DNA of 64,000 nt, taken from positions 986,920 to 1,050,919 of the forward strand of contig CCFG01000017.1 of NCBI GenBank assembly GCA_000752215.1. Reading direction: 5' to 3'. Made by a program: the position numbers and the translations under genes. A model generated the notes under the pieces. The model ran no database searches and was not told the DNA's origin. It worked only from the letters and a program-made list of their open reading frames with translations. This DNA is from a bacterium MS4. GTDB lineage: Bacteria > Bacillota > Clostridia > Oscillospirales > Acutalibacteraceae. Below are positions 17,231 to 25,944 of this stretch, one piece after another. The stretch's first letter is position 1. Every line of letters starts with the position of its first letter.

Positions 17231-17288
17231 GGGACGGCGGGACGGGATCCCCCTAATAGATCTCTTGCCCCGCCGTCTCCTTTTGTTT
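17231..17288 (+). terminator. Second terminator downstream of the RNA gene
   Basis: GACGGCGGG (17233-17241) pairs with CCCGCCGTC (17269-17277) across a 27-base loop, followed by TCCTTTTGTTT. It could be a backup terminator. Confidence 0.6.
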
Positions 17289-17317
17289 ATAAAATTAGAA
17301 ATGAGCATAAAAAAAGC

Positions 17318-17348
17318 CATTGACTCTTTTACGAATCAATGGTATACT
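17318..17348 (+). promoter_or_regulatory. Promoter with inverted repeat before the paired unknown genes
   Basis: TTGACT (17320-17325), 17-base spacer, TATACT (17343-17348). The inverted repeat CCATTGA (17318-17324) / TCAATGG (17336-17342) spans the -35 and spacer, as an operator would. The remaining 110 bases to the gene are AT-rich leader without an obvious structure. Confidence 0.65.
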
Positions 17349-17459
17349 GTTGAATGGCGAACATATATAACATTCTCATAATACTATTTATAGTTTAGCA
17401 CATCTATTTTTGTTTGTCAATAGGTTTTTCGAAAATATTTTTTTAAGGGGGATTTTTGA

Positions 17460-17972
17460 TTGGACAGCCGCCTTTCCGCCGTCTTTTCTCTCAACCTGTT
17501 TTCCGATCCGACCGCCGCCGCCCAGCTTTTAAGCCTGAATGAAAAAACGGAGCCTCTGGGTCTGACGCTTTCCCCCACGGACGTTTCCGCGCTGATTCAG
17601 TCGCGCGCCGAAGCGCTCAACGCAAACGGACGCATTGAAATCGGCAGCGCCACCATCGGCCGTCTGGTCGAAGCCTTTTGCGGCTCCGCCTACCTCAGTC
17701 AGCAAAATTACTCCCCGGTCCTACACGAGCTGATCGAGCTGTTTTATTACTATAAAAATGAAACGCTCGACCTGATTTCGGACAATGAGCTGATCGCTTT
17801 TATGAAGGACGCCTTTGAAAACCGCTGCGGCGGTTCGCTGGACCTGCTGGCGAACCGGGAACTGCAAAAGCTGGCGGAAAATCTGCGCTTCGGCCGGGAA
17901 GACTACACCAATATGGACCCGGAGCCGGACGAGCTGGATGAGGACGAAAAGGAGGACTTGGATGAACAGTAA
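17460..17972 (+). CDS. Unknown conserved clostridial protein (DUF6323-like)
   Basis: A 170-residue soluble protein with a very acidic C-terminal tail (DPEPDELDEDEKEDLDEQ). It resembles proteins I remember as DUF6323 in Clostridia, always next to a partner like the gene that follows; no function is known to me. It has no signal peptide, membrane segment or metal motif. TTG start at 17460 with AAGGGGGA 9 bases upstream. Its last 11 bases overlap the next gene, whose ribosome site lies inside it, so the two products are probably made together and may interact. Confidence 0.72.
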   Translation: MDSRLSAVFSLNLFSDPTAAAQLLSLNEKTEPLGLTLSPTDVSALIQSRAEALNANGRIEIGSATIGRLVEAFCGSAYLSQQNYSPVLHELIELFYYYKNETLDLISDNELIAFMKDAFENRCGGSLDLLANRELQKLAENLRFGREDYTNMDPEPDELDEDEKEDLDEQ

Positions 17973-18612
17973 CGCAGCGATTGCCGCTTTTTTAAACCCG
18001 GAGGAAATTCAGGATGTGCAGGCCCGCCTGCTGAACATGCTCAGCGAAGAAATTCTGCGGTACACGGGCTACGAAAGCAATTCGGTGCCTGTGGAAACGG
18101 CGCAGTCCCTCTTTGAATCCATGCTGTACTGCATGACCGCCTACCTCAACACCCTGCCCGACCCGTACGCCGCGATGCGCGCGTTTGATTTGCAGCAGAT
18201 TTTTTTCAGCGGGCTGGAGCTTGTCAAGCAGTATGTTTCCGAATGCAAGCAGCTTTTAAAGAAAGTGAAGGCAACCCGCGTGCAGACGGAGTTGATTGCC
18301 TACAATCATACGATCGACTCCGAAATCAGTCTGCTTCTGAAGGGCTATGATGCCCGGTTTCAGGCGCAAAAAACCACAGAACTCAGCGCCATGGCAAACA
18401 TCAGCTATCCCCTTTTCAGCGACGATCTGAGTGTAACGGGGATTCTCTATATCCGGAATTACCTTCTGGAGCTGCTTGAGGAAAATGCATTCTGCGCCGG
18501 GTACGGCAAAAATTATATCCGCAGCCTGCTGCTGACCCACGGGGTCAGGCACCACCTGGACTACCGCGAAATGCTGGTCAATATCAAAGAGCTGATTCTG
18601 GAGCAGAAATAG
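17962..18612 (+). CDS. Unknown conserved clostridial protein (DUF6179-like)
   Basis: A 216-residue, largely helical protein without signal or membrane segments. It matches my recollection of DUF6179 proteins, which travel with DUF6323 partners. Seen: long amphipathic helices such as AAIAAFLNPEEIQDVQARLL and LELVKQYVSECKQLLKKV. The visible frame extends further upstream, but ATG 17962 has GGAGG 6 bases before it and the upstream part overlaps the preceding gene. It converges with motB 24 bases downstream without a clear terminator. Function unknown. Confidence 0.75.
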   Translation: MNSNAAIAAFLNPEEIQDVQARLLNMLSEEILRYTGYESNSVPVETAQSLFESMLYCMTAYLNTLPDPYAAMRAFDLQQIFFSGLELVKQYVSECKQLLKKVKATRVQTELIAYNHTIDSEISLLLKGYDARFQAQKTTELSAMANISYPLFSDDLSVTGILYIRNYLLELLEENAFCAGYGKNYIRSLLLTHGVRHHLDYREMLVNIKELILEQK

Positions 18613-18635
18613 GGGCGGCCGGTTCGATTTTCCGC

Positions 18636-19469
18636 TCACGGAACCTCGACGACGATCACTTCGACCCTGCGGTTCTGCTGTCTCCCGCCGACGGTGCCGT
18701 TGTCCGCGATCGGCCGGTATCCGCCGTACCCCACCGCCTGGAACCTTTGCGGGGCCAGTTTTTCCGTATCGGTAAAATACCTCAGCACCTTGGTTGCGCG
18801 GTCGCAGGAAAGCTCCCAGTTTGACTGGTAGTTTCCCGTATCGACGGGCTGGTTGTCGGTGTGTCCGGCGATGATGATGTCGTTTGACAGCGACCCGATA
18901 TATTTGCCGATTTTGTCGAGAACCGTATAGCTCTCCGGCCGGAGCTGCGAGCTTCCCTCGTCAAAAAGCACCTCGGCCTGAATATCGAACACGATGCCGG
19001 TCTCCACCTGCTGTACGCTCACCGTGCCTTTCAGGCTGTTGCTTTCCACAAACGATTCCACCTCGCTATACGTGGGCTTCTTGCCGGTGCTGCTCTTTCC
19101 CGTGCTGCTTTTGGCCGCGGTACTGACTTTTTTCGTACTGCTGCTTTTGCTTGCGGTGCTCTTGCCCGCCGCCGTTTTTGCCGCGGCGCTTTTGCTGCTC
19201 GGGCTGCTTTTACTCGCGGTGCCCGCGGCGGAGCTGTTTTTGTCGATATAATAATACGCAGCCGTCTCCCCCGTACTGCTCTGGTCCGCGGCCTGACTGG
19301 CGGCAGACGCAGCCGGGGCGGCGGACGCGGCCGGTATTTGGTTTGCCCCTTCCTTCTGCACCGCCATGGCGTACAGAATAATAAACAGGAACAGCAGCAG
19401 CGTCATCATATCGGCATAGGAAATCAGCCAGTTGTCCTCCGCGTTTTCCAGACTGTTTTTAAGCGACAT
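18636..19469 (-). CDS. motB: Flagellar stator protein MotB
   Basis: A 277-residue stator subunit that couples ion flow to flagellar rotation. Seen: a single N-terminal helix with the essential aspartate D20 in SYADMMTLLLFL, then an unusually long Ser/Ala/Thr/Lys-rich linker (about 48-130), then an OmpA-like peptidoglycan-binding domain with FDEGSSQLRPES, AGHTDNQP and NRRVEVIV. Asp at residue 20 with this context does not by itself tell protons from sodium. The start overlaps motA by 11 bases; ribosome site lies in the motA 3' end. The low-complexity linker is longer than typical. Confidence 0.93.
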   Translation of the reverse strand: MSLKNSLENAEDNWLISYADMMTLLLFLFIILYAMAVQKEGANQIPAASAAPAASAASQAADQSSTGETAAYYYIDKNSSAAGTASKSSPSSKSAAAKTAAGKSTASKSSSTKKVSTAAKSSTGKSSTGKKPTYSEVESFVESNSLKGTVSVQQVETGIVFDIQAEVLFDEGSSQLRPESYTVLDKIGKYIGSLSNDIIIAGHTDNQPVDTGNYQSNWELSCDRATKVLRYFTDTEKLAPQRFQAVGYGGYRPIADNGTVGGRQQNRRVEVIVVEVP

Positions 19470-20304
19470 GGTTCTTTACCTTTTCGTCGCCGCGGCTCTT
19501 GAGATTTTTGATATCCACCAGCTCGTAGCCCAGCTTTTCCGACGGCGACAGGAAAGCCTTTAGATTATCTTCCATAATTCTGGGGCTTATTCCCGTCTGG
19601 ATGCCTATGATACCTTCCAGAACCATCTGCATTCTGTTGATCTCTTCGGAATTTTTGATATCCAGCTTATTGGCAAGCGGAGAAAATACCAGATTGGCAA
19701 GAATGACTCCGTAGAACGAGGTGACCAGCACGGTCGCGAACGCGGCGGAAAACTTGCTCATATCCTGAAAATTCCCCATCATCTGAATCAGGCCCATAAA
19801 GGTGCCCAGCATCCCGAACGACGGTGCGAGGTTCGCCCACAGCCGGAACAGTTGGATGCATTTTTTATGCCTTTCGGCGGTGTTTTCGATTTCCAGCGTC
19901 TTGATCCTTTGGATCGTCTCCTCATTAGTGCCGTCAATGACCAGCATGATCCCCGATTTCGTGTATTTGTCGGTAATTTTCTCCAGGCTGTTTTCCAGCG
20001 ATAAAATTCCCGATCTGCGCGCCTGTTTGGACAGCTCCACAAACAATTCGATGGTCTTTTTTTTGGGAAGCTGTTTGTCCAGAAAAGCATTTTTCAGGAT
20101 GGACGGCACGCTTTTCAGCGTATCCCATTGGAAGGCGACCACAATGGCGCACAGCGACCCGCCCAGCACAATAAAAATCGACGGGACATCATAAAAAAGC
20201 ATCAGCGCGCTTCTGATGTCCTTTTTTCCCCATATGGCACTGATAGCGATTACCATAGCCCCGCAAATCAGACCAAAGGCAGTGGAATGATCATGTTTTC
20301 TCAT
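19459..20304 (-). CDS. motA: Flagellar stator protein MotA
   Basis: A 281-residue four-helix membrane protein of the MotA/ExbB family that forms the stator pentamer around MotB. Seen: an N-terminal helix pair (about 8-50), a large cytoplasmic loop with the charged helix used for rotor contact (LEIENTAERHKKCIQ), and the conserved NLAPSFGMLGTFMGLIQMM near residue 165, followed by the last helix. AAGGGAA lies 6 bases before the ATG. No other flagellar gene is in the window, so the stator pair is separated from the main flagellar cluster. Confidence 0.94.
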   Translation of the reverse strand: MRKHDHSTAFGLICGAMVIAISAIWGKKDIRSALMLFYDVPSIFIVLGGSLCAIVVAFQWDTLKSVPSILKNAFLDKQLPKKKTIELFVELSKQARRSGILSLENSLEKITDKYTKSGIMLVIDGTNEETIQRIKTLEIENTAERHKKCIQLFRLWANLAPSFGMLGTFMGLIQMMGNFQDMSKFSAAFATVLVTSFYGVILANLVFSPLANKLDIKNSEEINRMQMVLEGIIGIQTGISPRIMEDNLKAFLSPSEKLGYELVDIKNLKSRGDEKVKNHVA

Positions 20305-20348
20305 CTTTTTCCCTTCAAATCTACTTTATATTGATCGTTTTATAACAT

Positions 20349-20374
20349 ATATCGTTTGATTCTACAGAAATTTA
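20349..20374 (-). promoter_or_regulatory. SigD (sigma-28) type motility promoter of motAB
   Basis: On the minus strand TAAA (20371-20374), 14 bases, then AACGATAT (20349-20356). The consensus known for SigD/FliA is TAAA-N14/15-GCCGATAA. It lies about 50 bases before motA, where motility control is expected. Confidence 0.65.
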
Positions 20375-20454
20375 ATAATCTTATTTTTAAAACATATTAA
20401 GTTTTTATAAAGAAAATGATAAAATATGTGACTCTGCATTTTCTGCCGTCAACT

Positions 20455-20493
20455 AAAAAAGGCAAAGCACCGTTTCCGATGCTTTGCCTTTTT
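20455..20493. terminator. Bidirectional terminator after the rubrerythrin gene
   Basis: GGCAAAGCA and TGCTTTGCC with A-tract on the left and T-tract on the right. It terminates the rubrerythrin transcript on the minus strand. Confidence 0.88.
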
Positions 20494-20504
20494 GAAAGCT
20501 AAGA

Positions 20505-21044
20505 TTAATAATTGACCGCTCTGCGCTCGAAGTAGGATTGCGGATGCTTGCAGGCGGGGCATTTTTCCGGCGCGTTCTTGCCGATATGGATATAACCGCA
20601 GTTGCGGCAGACCCAGACGGTCTCTTCCCCTGCTTTGAAGACGATGTCTTCCTTGATATTCTGCAGAACCTTGCGGTAACGCTCCTCGTGGCTCTTTTCC
20701 ACGGTCGCGATCAGGCGCATGGTCTGTGCGATCTCGGTGAAGCCTTCCTGTTCGGCGACATCGGCAAATTCCTTGTACATCTCGGTCCATTCATACCGCT
20801 CGCCGCTTGCCGCGTCGTCCAGGTTGTCCGTTGTCGGGCCTACTGCGCCGCCATGCAAATATTTAAACCACAGCTTCGCGTGTTCTTTTTCATTGTTGGC
20901 AGTCTCTTCAAAAATGGCCGCAATCTGCTCGTATCCGTCCTTTTTCGCCTTGGACGCGTAAAAAGTATACTTGTTTCTTGCCTGGGATTCACCCGCAAAT
21001 GCAGCCAATAAATTCGCTTCTGTCTTACTTCCTTTTAATTCCAT
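20505..21044 (-). CDS. rbr: Rubrerythrin
   Basis: A 179-residue di-iron peroxidase that reduces hydrogen peroxide in anaerobes. Seen: the ferritin-like four-helix domain with ExxR/ExxH ligands (GESQARNKY with E19, [10 protein letters not shown] around E52-H55, [11 protein letters not shown]) and a C-terminal rubredoxin domain with C146-x2-C149 and C162-x2-C165. ATG 21044 follows AAGGAGG with an 8-base gap. A TTGCCT-17-TATAAT promoter lies upstream and a terminator downstream, so it is a single-gene unit. Confidence 0.97.
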   Translation of the reverse strand: MELKGSKTEANLLAAFAGESQARNKYTFYASKAKKDGYEQIAAIFEETANNEKEHAKLWFKYLHGGAVGPTTDNLDDAASGERYEWTEMYKEFADVAEQEGFTEIAQTMRLIATVEKSHEERYRKVLQNIKEDIVFKAGEETVWVCRNCGYIHIGKNAPEKCPACKHPQSYFERRAVNY

Positions 21045-21103
21045 GATAAAATTCCTCCTTCAGATAAATTTCCATATAGAATAGAATTTGTTTGCCTGAG
21101 TTA

Positions 21104-21132
21104 ATTATACATCAGGAATCCGCCCCAGGCAA
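21104..21132 (-). promoter_or_regulatory. Promoter of the rubrerythrin gene
   Basis: Minus strand TTGCCT (21127-21132), 17-base spacer, TATAAT (21104-21109), giving a leader of roughly 50 bases. I do not see a PerR-box clear enough to call. Confidence 0.65.
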
Positions 21133-21183
21133 GAAAACATCCAATATTTCTTCCAGGAAATGGGACCTGCGGGCCTCTGTTTA

Positions 21184-22278
21184 TCAGACGTTGAACCGGA
21201 ACAGTACGATGTCCCCGTCCTTCATCACATACTCTTTTCCTTCGCTGCGAACAAGACCCTTTTCCTTTGCGGCGGCCATGGTGCCGCACGCCATCAGGTC
21301 GTCGAACGCGACCACCTCGGCGCGGATAAAGCCGCGCTCAAAGTCGGTGTGGATTTTTCCGGCCGCCTGCGGCGCCTTCGTGCCCTTTTTGATCGTCCAC
21401 GCGCGCACCTCCGGCTGGCCCGCCGTCAGGTAGGAAATGAGCCCCAGCAGGCTGTAGCAGGCGTTGATCAGACGGTCAAGTCCGGACTCCTTAAGGCCCA
21501 TGTCGGAAAGGAACAGCTCCTTTTCGTCCTTGTCCATGCTGCCGATCTCCGCTTCGATCTCCGCGCTGATGGGCAGAACGCCCGCGTGCTCGCTGTCGGC
21601 GATCTCTTTTACCACCTTAAAATATTCATTGTTTTCGATTCCGCCCTTAAAGTCGTCCTCGCTCACATTGGCGGCGTAAATGACCGGCTTGTTGGTCAGA
21701 AGGGAAACGGAGTTGAGCAGCTCCGCCTCTTCCTCAGTGCACTCCACGCTGCGCGCGGATTTCCCGGCGTCGAGCGTTTCCCTGACACGCAGGAAAAAGT
21801 CGTATTCCACCTGGTATTTCTTGTCGGCCTTGATCATCTTCTGCGTTTTGTCGATCCGGCGGTCAAGGATCTCCATATCGGAAAGGATCAGCTCCAGATT
21901 GATGGTCTCAATATCCCTTTTCGGGTCGATGCTCCCCTCCACGTGGATGATGTCGTCGTTGACAAAGCACCGCACCACATGCACGATCGCGTCGGACTCG
22001 CGGATATTGGCAAGGAATTTATTGCCGAGCCCCTCGCCCTTGCTCGCGCCGCGCACCAGCCCGGCGATATCCATAAACTCGATGGTGGCGGGGGTGTATT
22101 TTTCCGGATGATACATTTCCGCCAGCTTGTCCAGCCGTTTGTCCGGCACCGCGACCACGCCCACGTTGGGCTCAATGGTGCAGAACGGATAGTTCGCGGA
22201 CTGCGCGCCCGCGTTTGTGATCGCGTTGAACAGGGTGCTTTTGCCGACATTCGGCAGCCCCACAATACCAAGCTTCAT
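21184..22278 (-). CDS. ychF: Ribosome-associated ATPase YchF
   Basis: A 364-residue Obg-family P-loop protein that binds the ribosome and prefers ATP. Seen: G1 GLPNVGKST at residues 7-15, switch region FMDIAGLVRGASKGEGLGN near 70, and the altered G4 motif (TNKPVIYAANVSE near 200) that explains loss of GTP specificity. The C-terminal TGS domain ends with KEYVMKDGDIVLFRFNV. GAGGGAAT lies 7 bases before the ATG. It is transcribed in the same direction as tex but from its own promoter. Confidence 0.97.
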   Translation of the reverse strand: MKLGIVGLPNVGKSTLFNAITNAGAQSANYPFCTIEPNVGVVAVPDKRLDKLAEMYHPEKYTPATIEFMDIAGLVRGASKGEGLGNKFLANIRESDAIVHVVRCFVNDDIIHVEGSIDPKRDIETINLELILSDMEILDRRIDKTQKMIKADKKYQVEYDFFLRVRETLDAGKSARSVECTEEEAELLNSVSLLTNKPVIYAANVSEDDFKGGIENNEYFKVVKEIADSEHAGVLPISAEIEAEIGSMDKDEKELFLSDMGLKESGLDRLINACYSLLGLISYLTAGQPEVRAWTIKKGTKAPQAAGKIHTDFERGFIRAEVVAFDDLMACGTMAAAKEKGLVRSEGKEYVMKDGDIVLFRFNV

Positions 22279-22316
22279 ATTTTAATTCCCTCTTTGTCTC
22301 TGTTATTCATGACACT

Positions 22317-22345
22317 ATTATAAAGGTTTGTATTCCCCGATGCAA
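22317..22345 (-). promoter_or_regulatory. Promoter of ychF
   Basis: Minus strand TTGCAT (22340-22345), 17-base spacer, TATAAT (22317-22322), located between tex and ychF. Confidence 0.65.
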
Positions 22346-22360
22346 GGCGGTTTCTCCTTG

Positions 22361-24520
22361 TCAGCCGATTTCCCCGCTCTTCATGGTCAGCGCAATGCGC
22401 TTTTTCGCGGTATCCACAGACAGCACGCGTACCTTGACCACGTCGCCGACCTTCAGCACCTCGCCGGGATGCTTGATGAATTTGTCGCAGATCTGCGAAA
22501 TATGGACAAGGCCGTCCTGATGCACGCCGATATCCACAAACGCGCCGAAATCGATCACGTTGCGCACCGTACCGGAAAGCTCCATGCCGGGCTTCAGATC
22601 CTCCATGCTCAGCACGTCGGTGCGCAGCATGGGAGCAGGCAGCTCGTCGCGCGGGTCTCGGCCCGGGCGCAGCAGCTCGGTCACAATGTCCCTGAGCGTC
22701 GGCACGCCGATGCCGAGCCTGTGGGCGGCGCTGTCCGCCCCGATCTTCTCGACCCGGTTTCTCAGGTCGCCGATGCCGTTCTTTTTCAGGCTGTTCATGT
22801 CGTAGTCGCACAGAGAAAGCAGCGCCTTTGCCGCGTCGTACGATTCGGGGTGGACGGCGGTGTTGTCCAGAATGTTTTTGCTCTCCGCCACGCGCAGGAA
22901 GCCCGCGCACTGCTCAAAGGCCTTCGGTCCCAGTTTGGGCACCTTTTTCAGCTCGCTGCGCGAGTGGAACGCGCCGTTTTCCTCCCGGTACGCCACAATA
23001 TTTTTGGAGACCGCCGCGGAAAGCCCGGCGATTTTTTCCAGCAGGGACGGCGACGCCGTGTTCAGGTCCACGCCCACGGTGTTCACACAGTCCTCGACCA
23101 CGCCGCCGAGCGCCTCGTCCAGCTTCTTTTTCGGCATATCGTGCTGGTACTGCCCCACGCCGATGGCCTTGGGGTCGATTTTGACCAGCTCGGCCAGCGG
23201 GTCCTGCATCCGCCGCGCGATGGAGACCGCGCTGCGCAGGGTGACGTCGAACTCCGGGAACTCCTGCGCGGCGAGCTTGCTCGCGGAGTAGACGGACGCG
23301 CCCGCCTCGCTGACCACCATATAGGAAACGCCGCTGTGCAGCGCTTTGATCACGTCGGCGGCAAACATCTCCGTTTCTTTCGATGCCGTTCCGTTTCCGA
23401 TTGCAATGACTTCCACTTTATATTTCAGAATAAAATTGGTAATGACTTTTTTCGCTTCCTCCACCTTCGCCTGGGAGTGGGTGGGGTAAATCACGCCGGT
23501 GTCCAGCACGCGGCCGGTCGGGTCCACCACGGCGACCTTGCAGCCAGTGCGGTATCCGGGGTCCAGCCCCATGGCCACCCGGTTTTTGACCGGCGGCTGC
23601 ATCAGAAGCTGGCGCAGGTTGACGGAAAAGACCTTGATCGCGGCCTCCGCCGCGGCTTCGGTCAGGGCATTGCGGATTTCGCGCTCAATGGACGGGAAGA
23701 TCAGCCGGTCGTAGGCGTCCTCCGCGGCCTCCTGTAGGGCCTGCTCACAAGGAGTGTTGCCCTTCACGCTTGCGCAATATACGATATTCAACCCCTTCAG
23801 GCGCTCCAGCTCCACGCTTACCTTCAGAAAGCCCTCCCGTTCCCCGCGGTCGACGGCCAGCACCCGGTGCCCGGCGATCTTCGCCGCCGGCTGGCGGAAG
23901 TCGTAATACTGCGCGTAAACGGAGTCCTCGTCCGGCTTCGCCGCCTTGGAAACCACCTCGCCCTGCGCCATGGCGACCACGCGCAGCCGCTTGCGGATGC
24001 CCGCGTCGTCGGAAATCCGCTCCGCAATAATATCGAGCGCACCCGCGAGCGCGTCCTCCGGCGTTTCCACGCCCAGCTCCGCGTTCACATAGCTTTCCGC
24101 CATATCGATCGGGTACGCGCTGTCTCTTTTTTGCTCAAAAATCGCGTCCGCAAGCGGCTCAAGGCCCTTCGCCTTTGCCACGGACGCGCGCGTTTTGCGC
24201 TTGGGACGGAACGGACGGTAAATATCGTCGATTTCGGAAAGGGTGGACGCGGCGGCCAGCGCGGCGGCGATTTCCTCCGTCATGCATTCGGCGGCGGCAA
24301 TCAGCTCCGTAACCTCCTCCCGGCGCTTCTGCAGCGCGCGCAGGTACTCCAGCCGCTCCGAAATCTCGCGCAGCATCTGGTCGTCCAGCGAGCCGTGTGC
24401 TTCCTTGCGGTAACGCGCGATAAATGGGATGGTATTCCCCTCGTCGATCAGCTCAACGACCTTCTGCACCTGCCACTGCTGTAAATGAAACTGTTCCGCG
24501 ATCAATAACGCAAAATCCAT
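22361..24520 (-). CDS. tex: Transcription accessory protein Tex (S1 RNA-binding)
   Basis: A 719-residue nucleic-acid-binding protein of the Tex/Spt6 family. Domains in order: N-terminal helical Tex domain (FIARYRKEAHGSLDDQ near 35), YqgF/RNase H-like domain (VAMGLDPGYRTGCKVAVVD near 320), helix-hairpin-helix repeats (VGVDLNTASPSLLEKIAGL near 490) and a C-terminal S1 domain (GTVRNVIDFGAFVDIGVHQD, about 645-715). Length is normal. ATG 24520 with TCGGAGGA 7 bases upstream. Confidence 0.96.
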   Translation of the reverse strand: MDFALLIAEQFHLQQWQVQKVVELIDEGNTIPFIARYRKEAHGSLDDQMLREISERLEYLRALQKRREEVTELIAAAECMTEEIAAALAAASTLSEIDDIYRPFRPKRKTRASVAKAKGLEPLADAIFEQKRDSAYPIDMAESYVNAELGVETPEDALAGALDIIAERISDDAGIRKRLRVVAMAQGEVVSKAAKPDEDSVYAQYYDFRQPAAKIAGHRVLAVDRGEREGFLKVSVELERLKGLNIVYCASVKGNTPCEQALQEAAEDAYDRLIFPSIEREIRNALTEAAAEAAIKVFSVNLRQLLMQPPVKNRVAMGLDPGYRTGCKVAVVDPTGRVLDTGVIYPTHSQAKVEEAKKVITNFILKYKVEVIAIGNGTASKETEMFAADVIKALHSGVSYMVVSEAGASVYSASKLAAQEFPEFDVTLRSAVSIARRMQDPLAELVKIDPKAIGVGQYQHDMPKKKLDEALGGVVEDCVNTVGVDLNTASPSLLEKIAGLSAAVSKNIVAYREENGAFHSRSELKKVPKLGPKAFEQCAGFLRVAESKNILDNTAVHPESYDAAKALLSLCDYDMNSLKKNGIGDLRNRVEKIGADSAAHRLGIGVPTLRDIVTELLRPGRDPRDELPAPMLRTDVLSMEDLKPGMELSGTVRNVIDFGAFVDIGVHQDGLVHISQICDKFIKHPGEVLKVGDVVKVRVLSVDTAKKRIALTMKSGEIG

Positions 24521-24552
24521 AAATATCCTCCGAAAATTCTTATTCTAAGCCT

Positions 24553-25335
24553 TCAGCCGCGAACCCACTGTACGACGGCGGAAACGGCGTAGCACACACC
24601 GTAGATCACCGGCTGGTGAACCACATAAATAATCAGCGCGTACCGCCCCAGCCAGGAGAAAAACGGCACGCGGGAACGGTACATAAACGCCGGAAACCGC
24701 TCCTGCGCGGCAAGCTTGCCCAGAAAGGTACCCGCCGCAAACACAAACATCCACGGGAAAAGCGGGAAATAGTCCGCGCTGCGGAACGTATCGCTGTAAA
24801 GGCCGAACGGCGCCAGCCAGTCGGTATGGTACAGGGAAGGAGACAGCGTCACCCCCCATTCTGGCGAAAGGCCGAGGTACCCCCTTGAAATCCCCATGGT
24901 CAAAAGGTACAGCAGCGCGCAGACGGCGACCGCCGCCCACGAGAAACGGAAACGGTCGGCAACCGGTTTCAGCAGCCCGTAAAGAATCATGCAGACCGCC
25001 AGAAAATGCAGGATGCCGAACACGATCAGCTCATCCGGAAGGACGAACCAGGTCGCCAGGGTGACCACAAGCGCGACCCCCAGCAGTTTGAACCCGCGCG
25101 TAAGGTTGGAGTGGGACAGGTTTGAGGAAATACCGGAAATCAGCATAAACAGCCCGGCGTAAAAAGGCTCCGCGGGCATAAAGAAGTTCAGCAGGAGCAT
25201 TCCGATTTTCAGGTTGTACAGGTAGGCAAGCGTATAAAAGCCATGGTAAAACACCATGCAGAAAACCGCAAAACCGCGCAGCTCATCCATAAAATAAATC
25301 CGCCTGCGCCCTGCCCCTTTGATTTGATTCGGCAT
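24553..25335 (-). CDS. DUF1624-like membrane acyltransferase family protein
   Basis: A 260-residue polytopic protein with about seven membrane helices. The N-terminal MDELRGFAVFCMVFYHGFY, with its conserved arginine and histidine, and the C-terminal LGRYALIIYVVHQPVIYG are hallmarks of the heparan-alpha-glucosaminide acetyltransferase-like (DUF1624) group. Such proteins move acyl groups across the membrane onto sugars. ATG 25335 has CGGAGGGTG 6 bases upstream, preferred over ATG 25386. It lies just upstream of tex on the same strand (32-base gap). Acceptor unknown. Confidence 0.82.
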   Translation of the reverse strand: MPNQIKGAGRRRIYFMDELRGFAVFCMVFYHGFYTLAYLYNLKIGMLLLNFFMPAEPFYAGLFMLISGISSNLSHSNLTRGFKLLGVALVVTLATWFVLPDELIVFGILHFLAVCMILYGLLKPVADRFRFSWAAVAVCALLYLLTMGISRGYLGLSPEWGVTLSPSLYHTDWLAPFGLYSDTFRSADYFPLFPWMFVFAAGTFLGKLAAQERFPAFMYRSRVPFFSWLGRYALIIYVVHQPVIYGVCYAVSAVVQWVRG

Positions 25336-25548
25336 TCGTTCACCCTCCGATTTCGGATTTGCACGGTCAAAACCGGCGTTTCGCATAGGAATGAAAGGGA
25401 TAACCGCTGAAAGTTCTATATTTATAAATCCCCAGGATCATGTTATAATATAGACAATGTCGTGCGCCCTGTTTTCAGGCCGCACGGAAGCGGGGCCCTG
25501 ATTAAACCGCTTATTTTTTATTATATCATGGTACAGGAGGTAATTTCA

Positions 25549-25932
25549 ATGAAAGAGACAAAATTGACCCGCGAATACACGGTTACCGAGGATATGCTCG
25601 CGGTGAATATCGGCAGCGGCAGCGTTCGTGTTCTTGCCACCCCGATGGTCGCCGCTTTTTTTGAGGGTACGGCGGCGCAGCTGGCCCAAACGTATCTTGA
25701 AGACATCTACACCACCGTCGGTTCCGTCATCACGGTGAACCACCTGAACCCCACGGCGCCGGGCTGCAAGGTAACGGTCAACGCGGAACTGACCGAAGCG
25801 GCAGGCAGGGTCTATCGGTTTCAGCTCGAAGCCTACGACAATGCGGGCCTGATCGCGACCGGGACCCACGAGCGCGTCAGCGTAAAAAAGGAAAGCTTCG
25901 CCGCCAAAGCGGAAGCAAGAAAAAACAAGTAA
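25549..25932 (+). CDS. Hotdog-fold thioesterase (FlK/YbgC-like)
   Basis: A 127-residue hotdog-fold protein resembling the fluoroacetyl-CoA-thioesterase-like group, which hydrolyses small acyl-CoAs. Seen: TPMVAAFFEGTAAQLAQTYL (acid residue in the active-site helix), TTVGSVITVNHLNPTAPG and the strand GLIATGTHERVSV. ATG 25549 with ACAGGAGG 8 bases upstream; the longer frame is not supported. The next gene starts 12 bases after its stop, so the two form an operon. A role in acyl-CoA housekeeping is inferred. Confidence 0.83.
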   Translation: MKETKLTREYTVTEDMLAVNIGSGSVRVLATPMVAAFFEGTAAQLAQTYLEDIYTTVGSVITVNHLNPTAPGCKVTVNAELTEAAGRVYRFQLEAYDNAGLIATGTHERVSVKKESFAAKAEARKNK

Positions 25933-25944
25933 GGCGGGATAACG

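Noticed and set aside
19021..19290. Low-complexity stretch as a possible tandem repeat locus
   Set aside because: It is the Ser/Ala/Lys/Thr linker of MotB and stays in frame; no regular repeat unit at DNA level.
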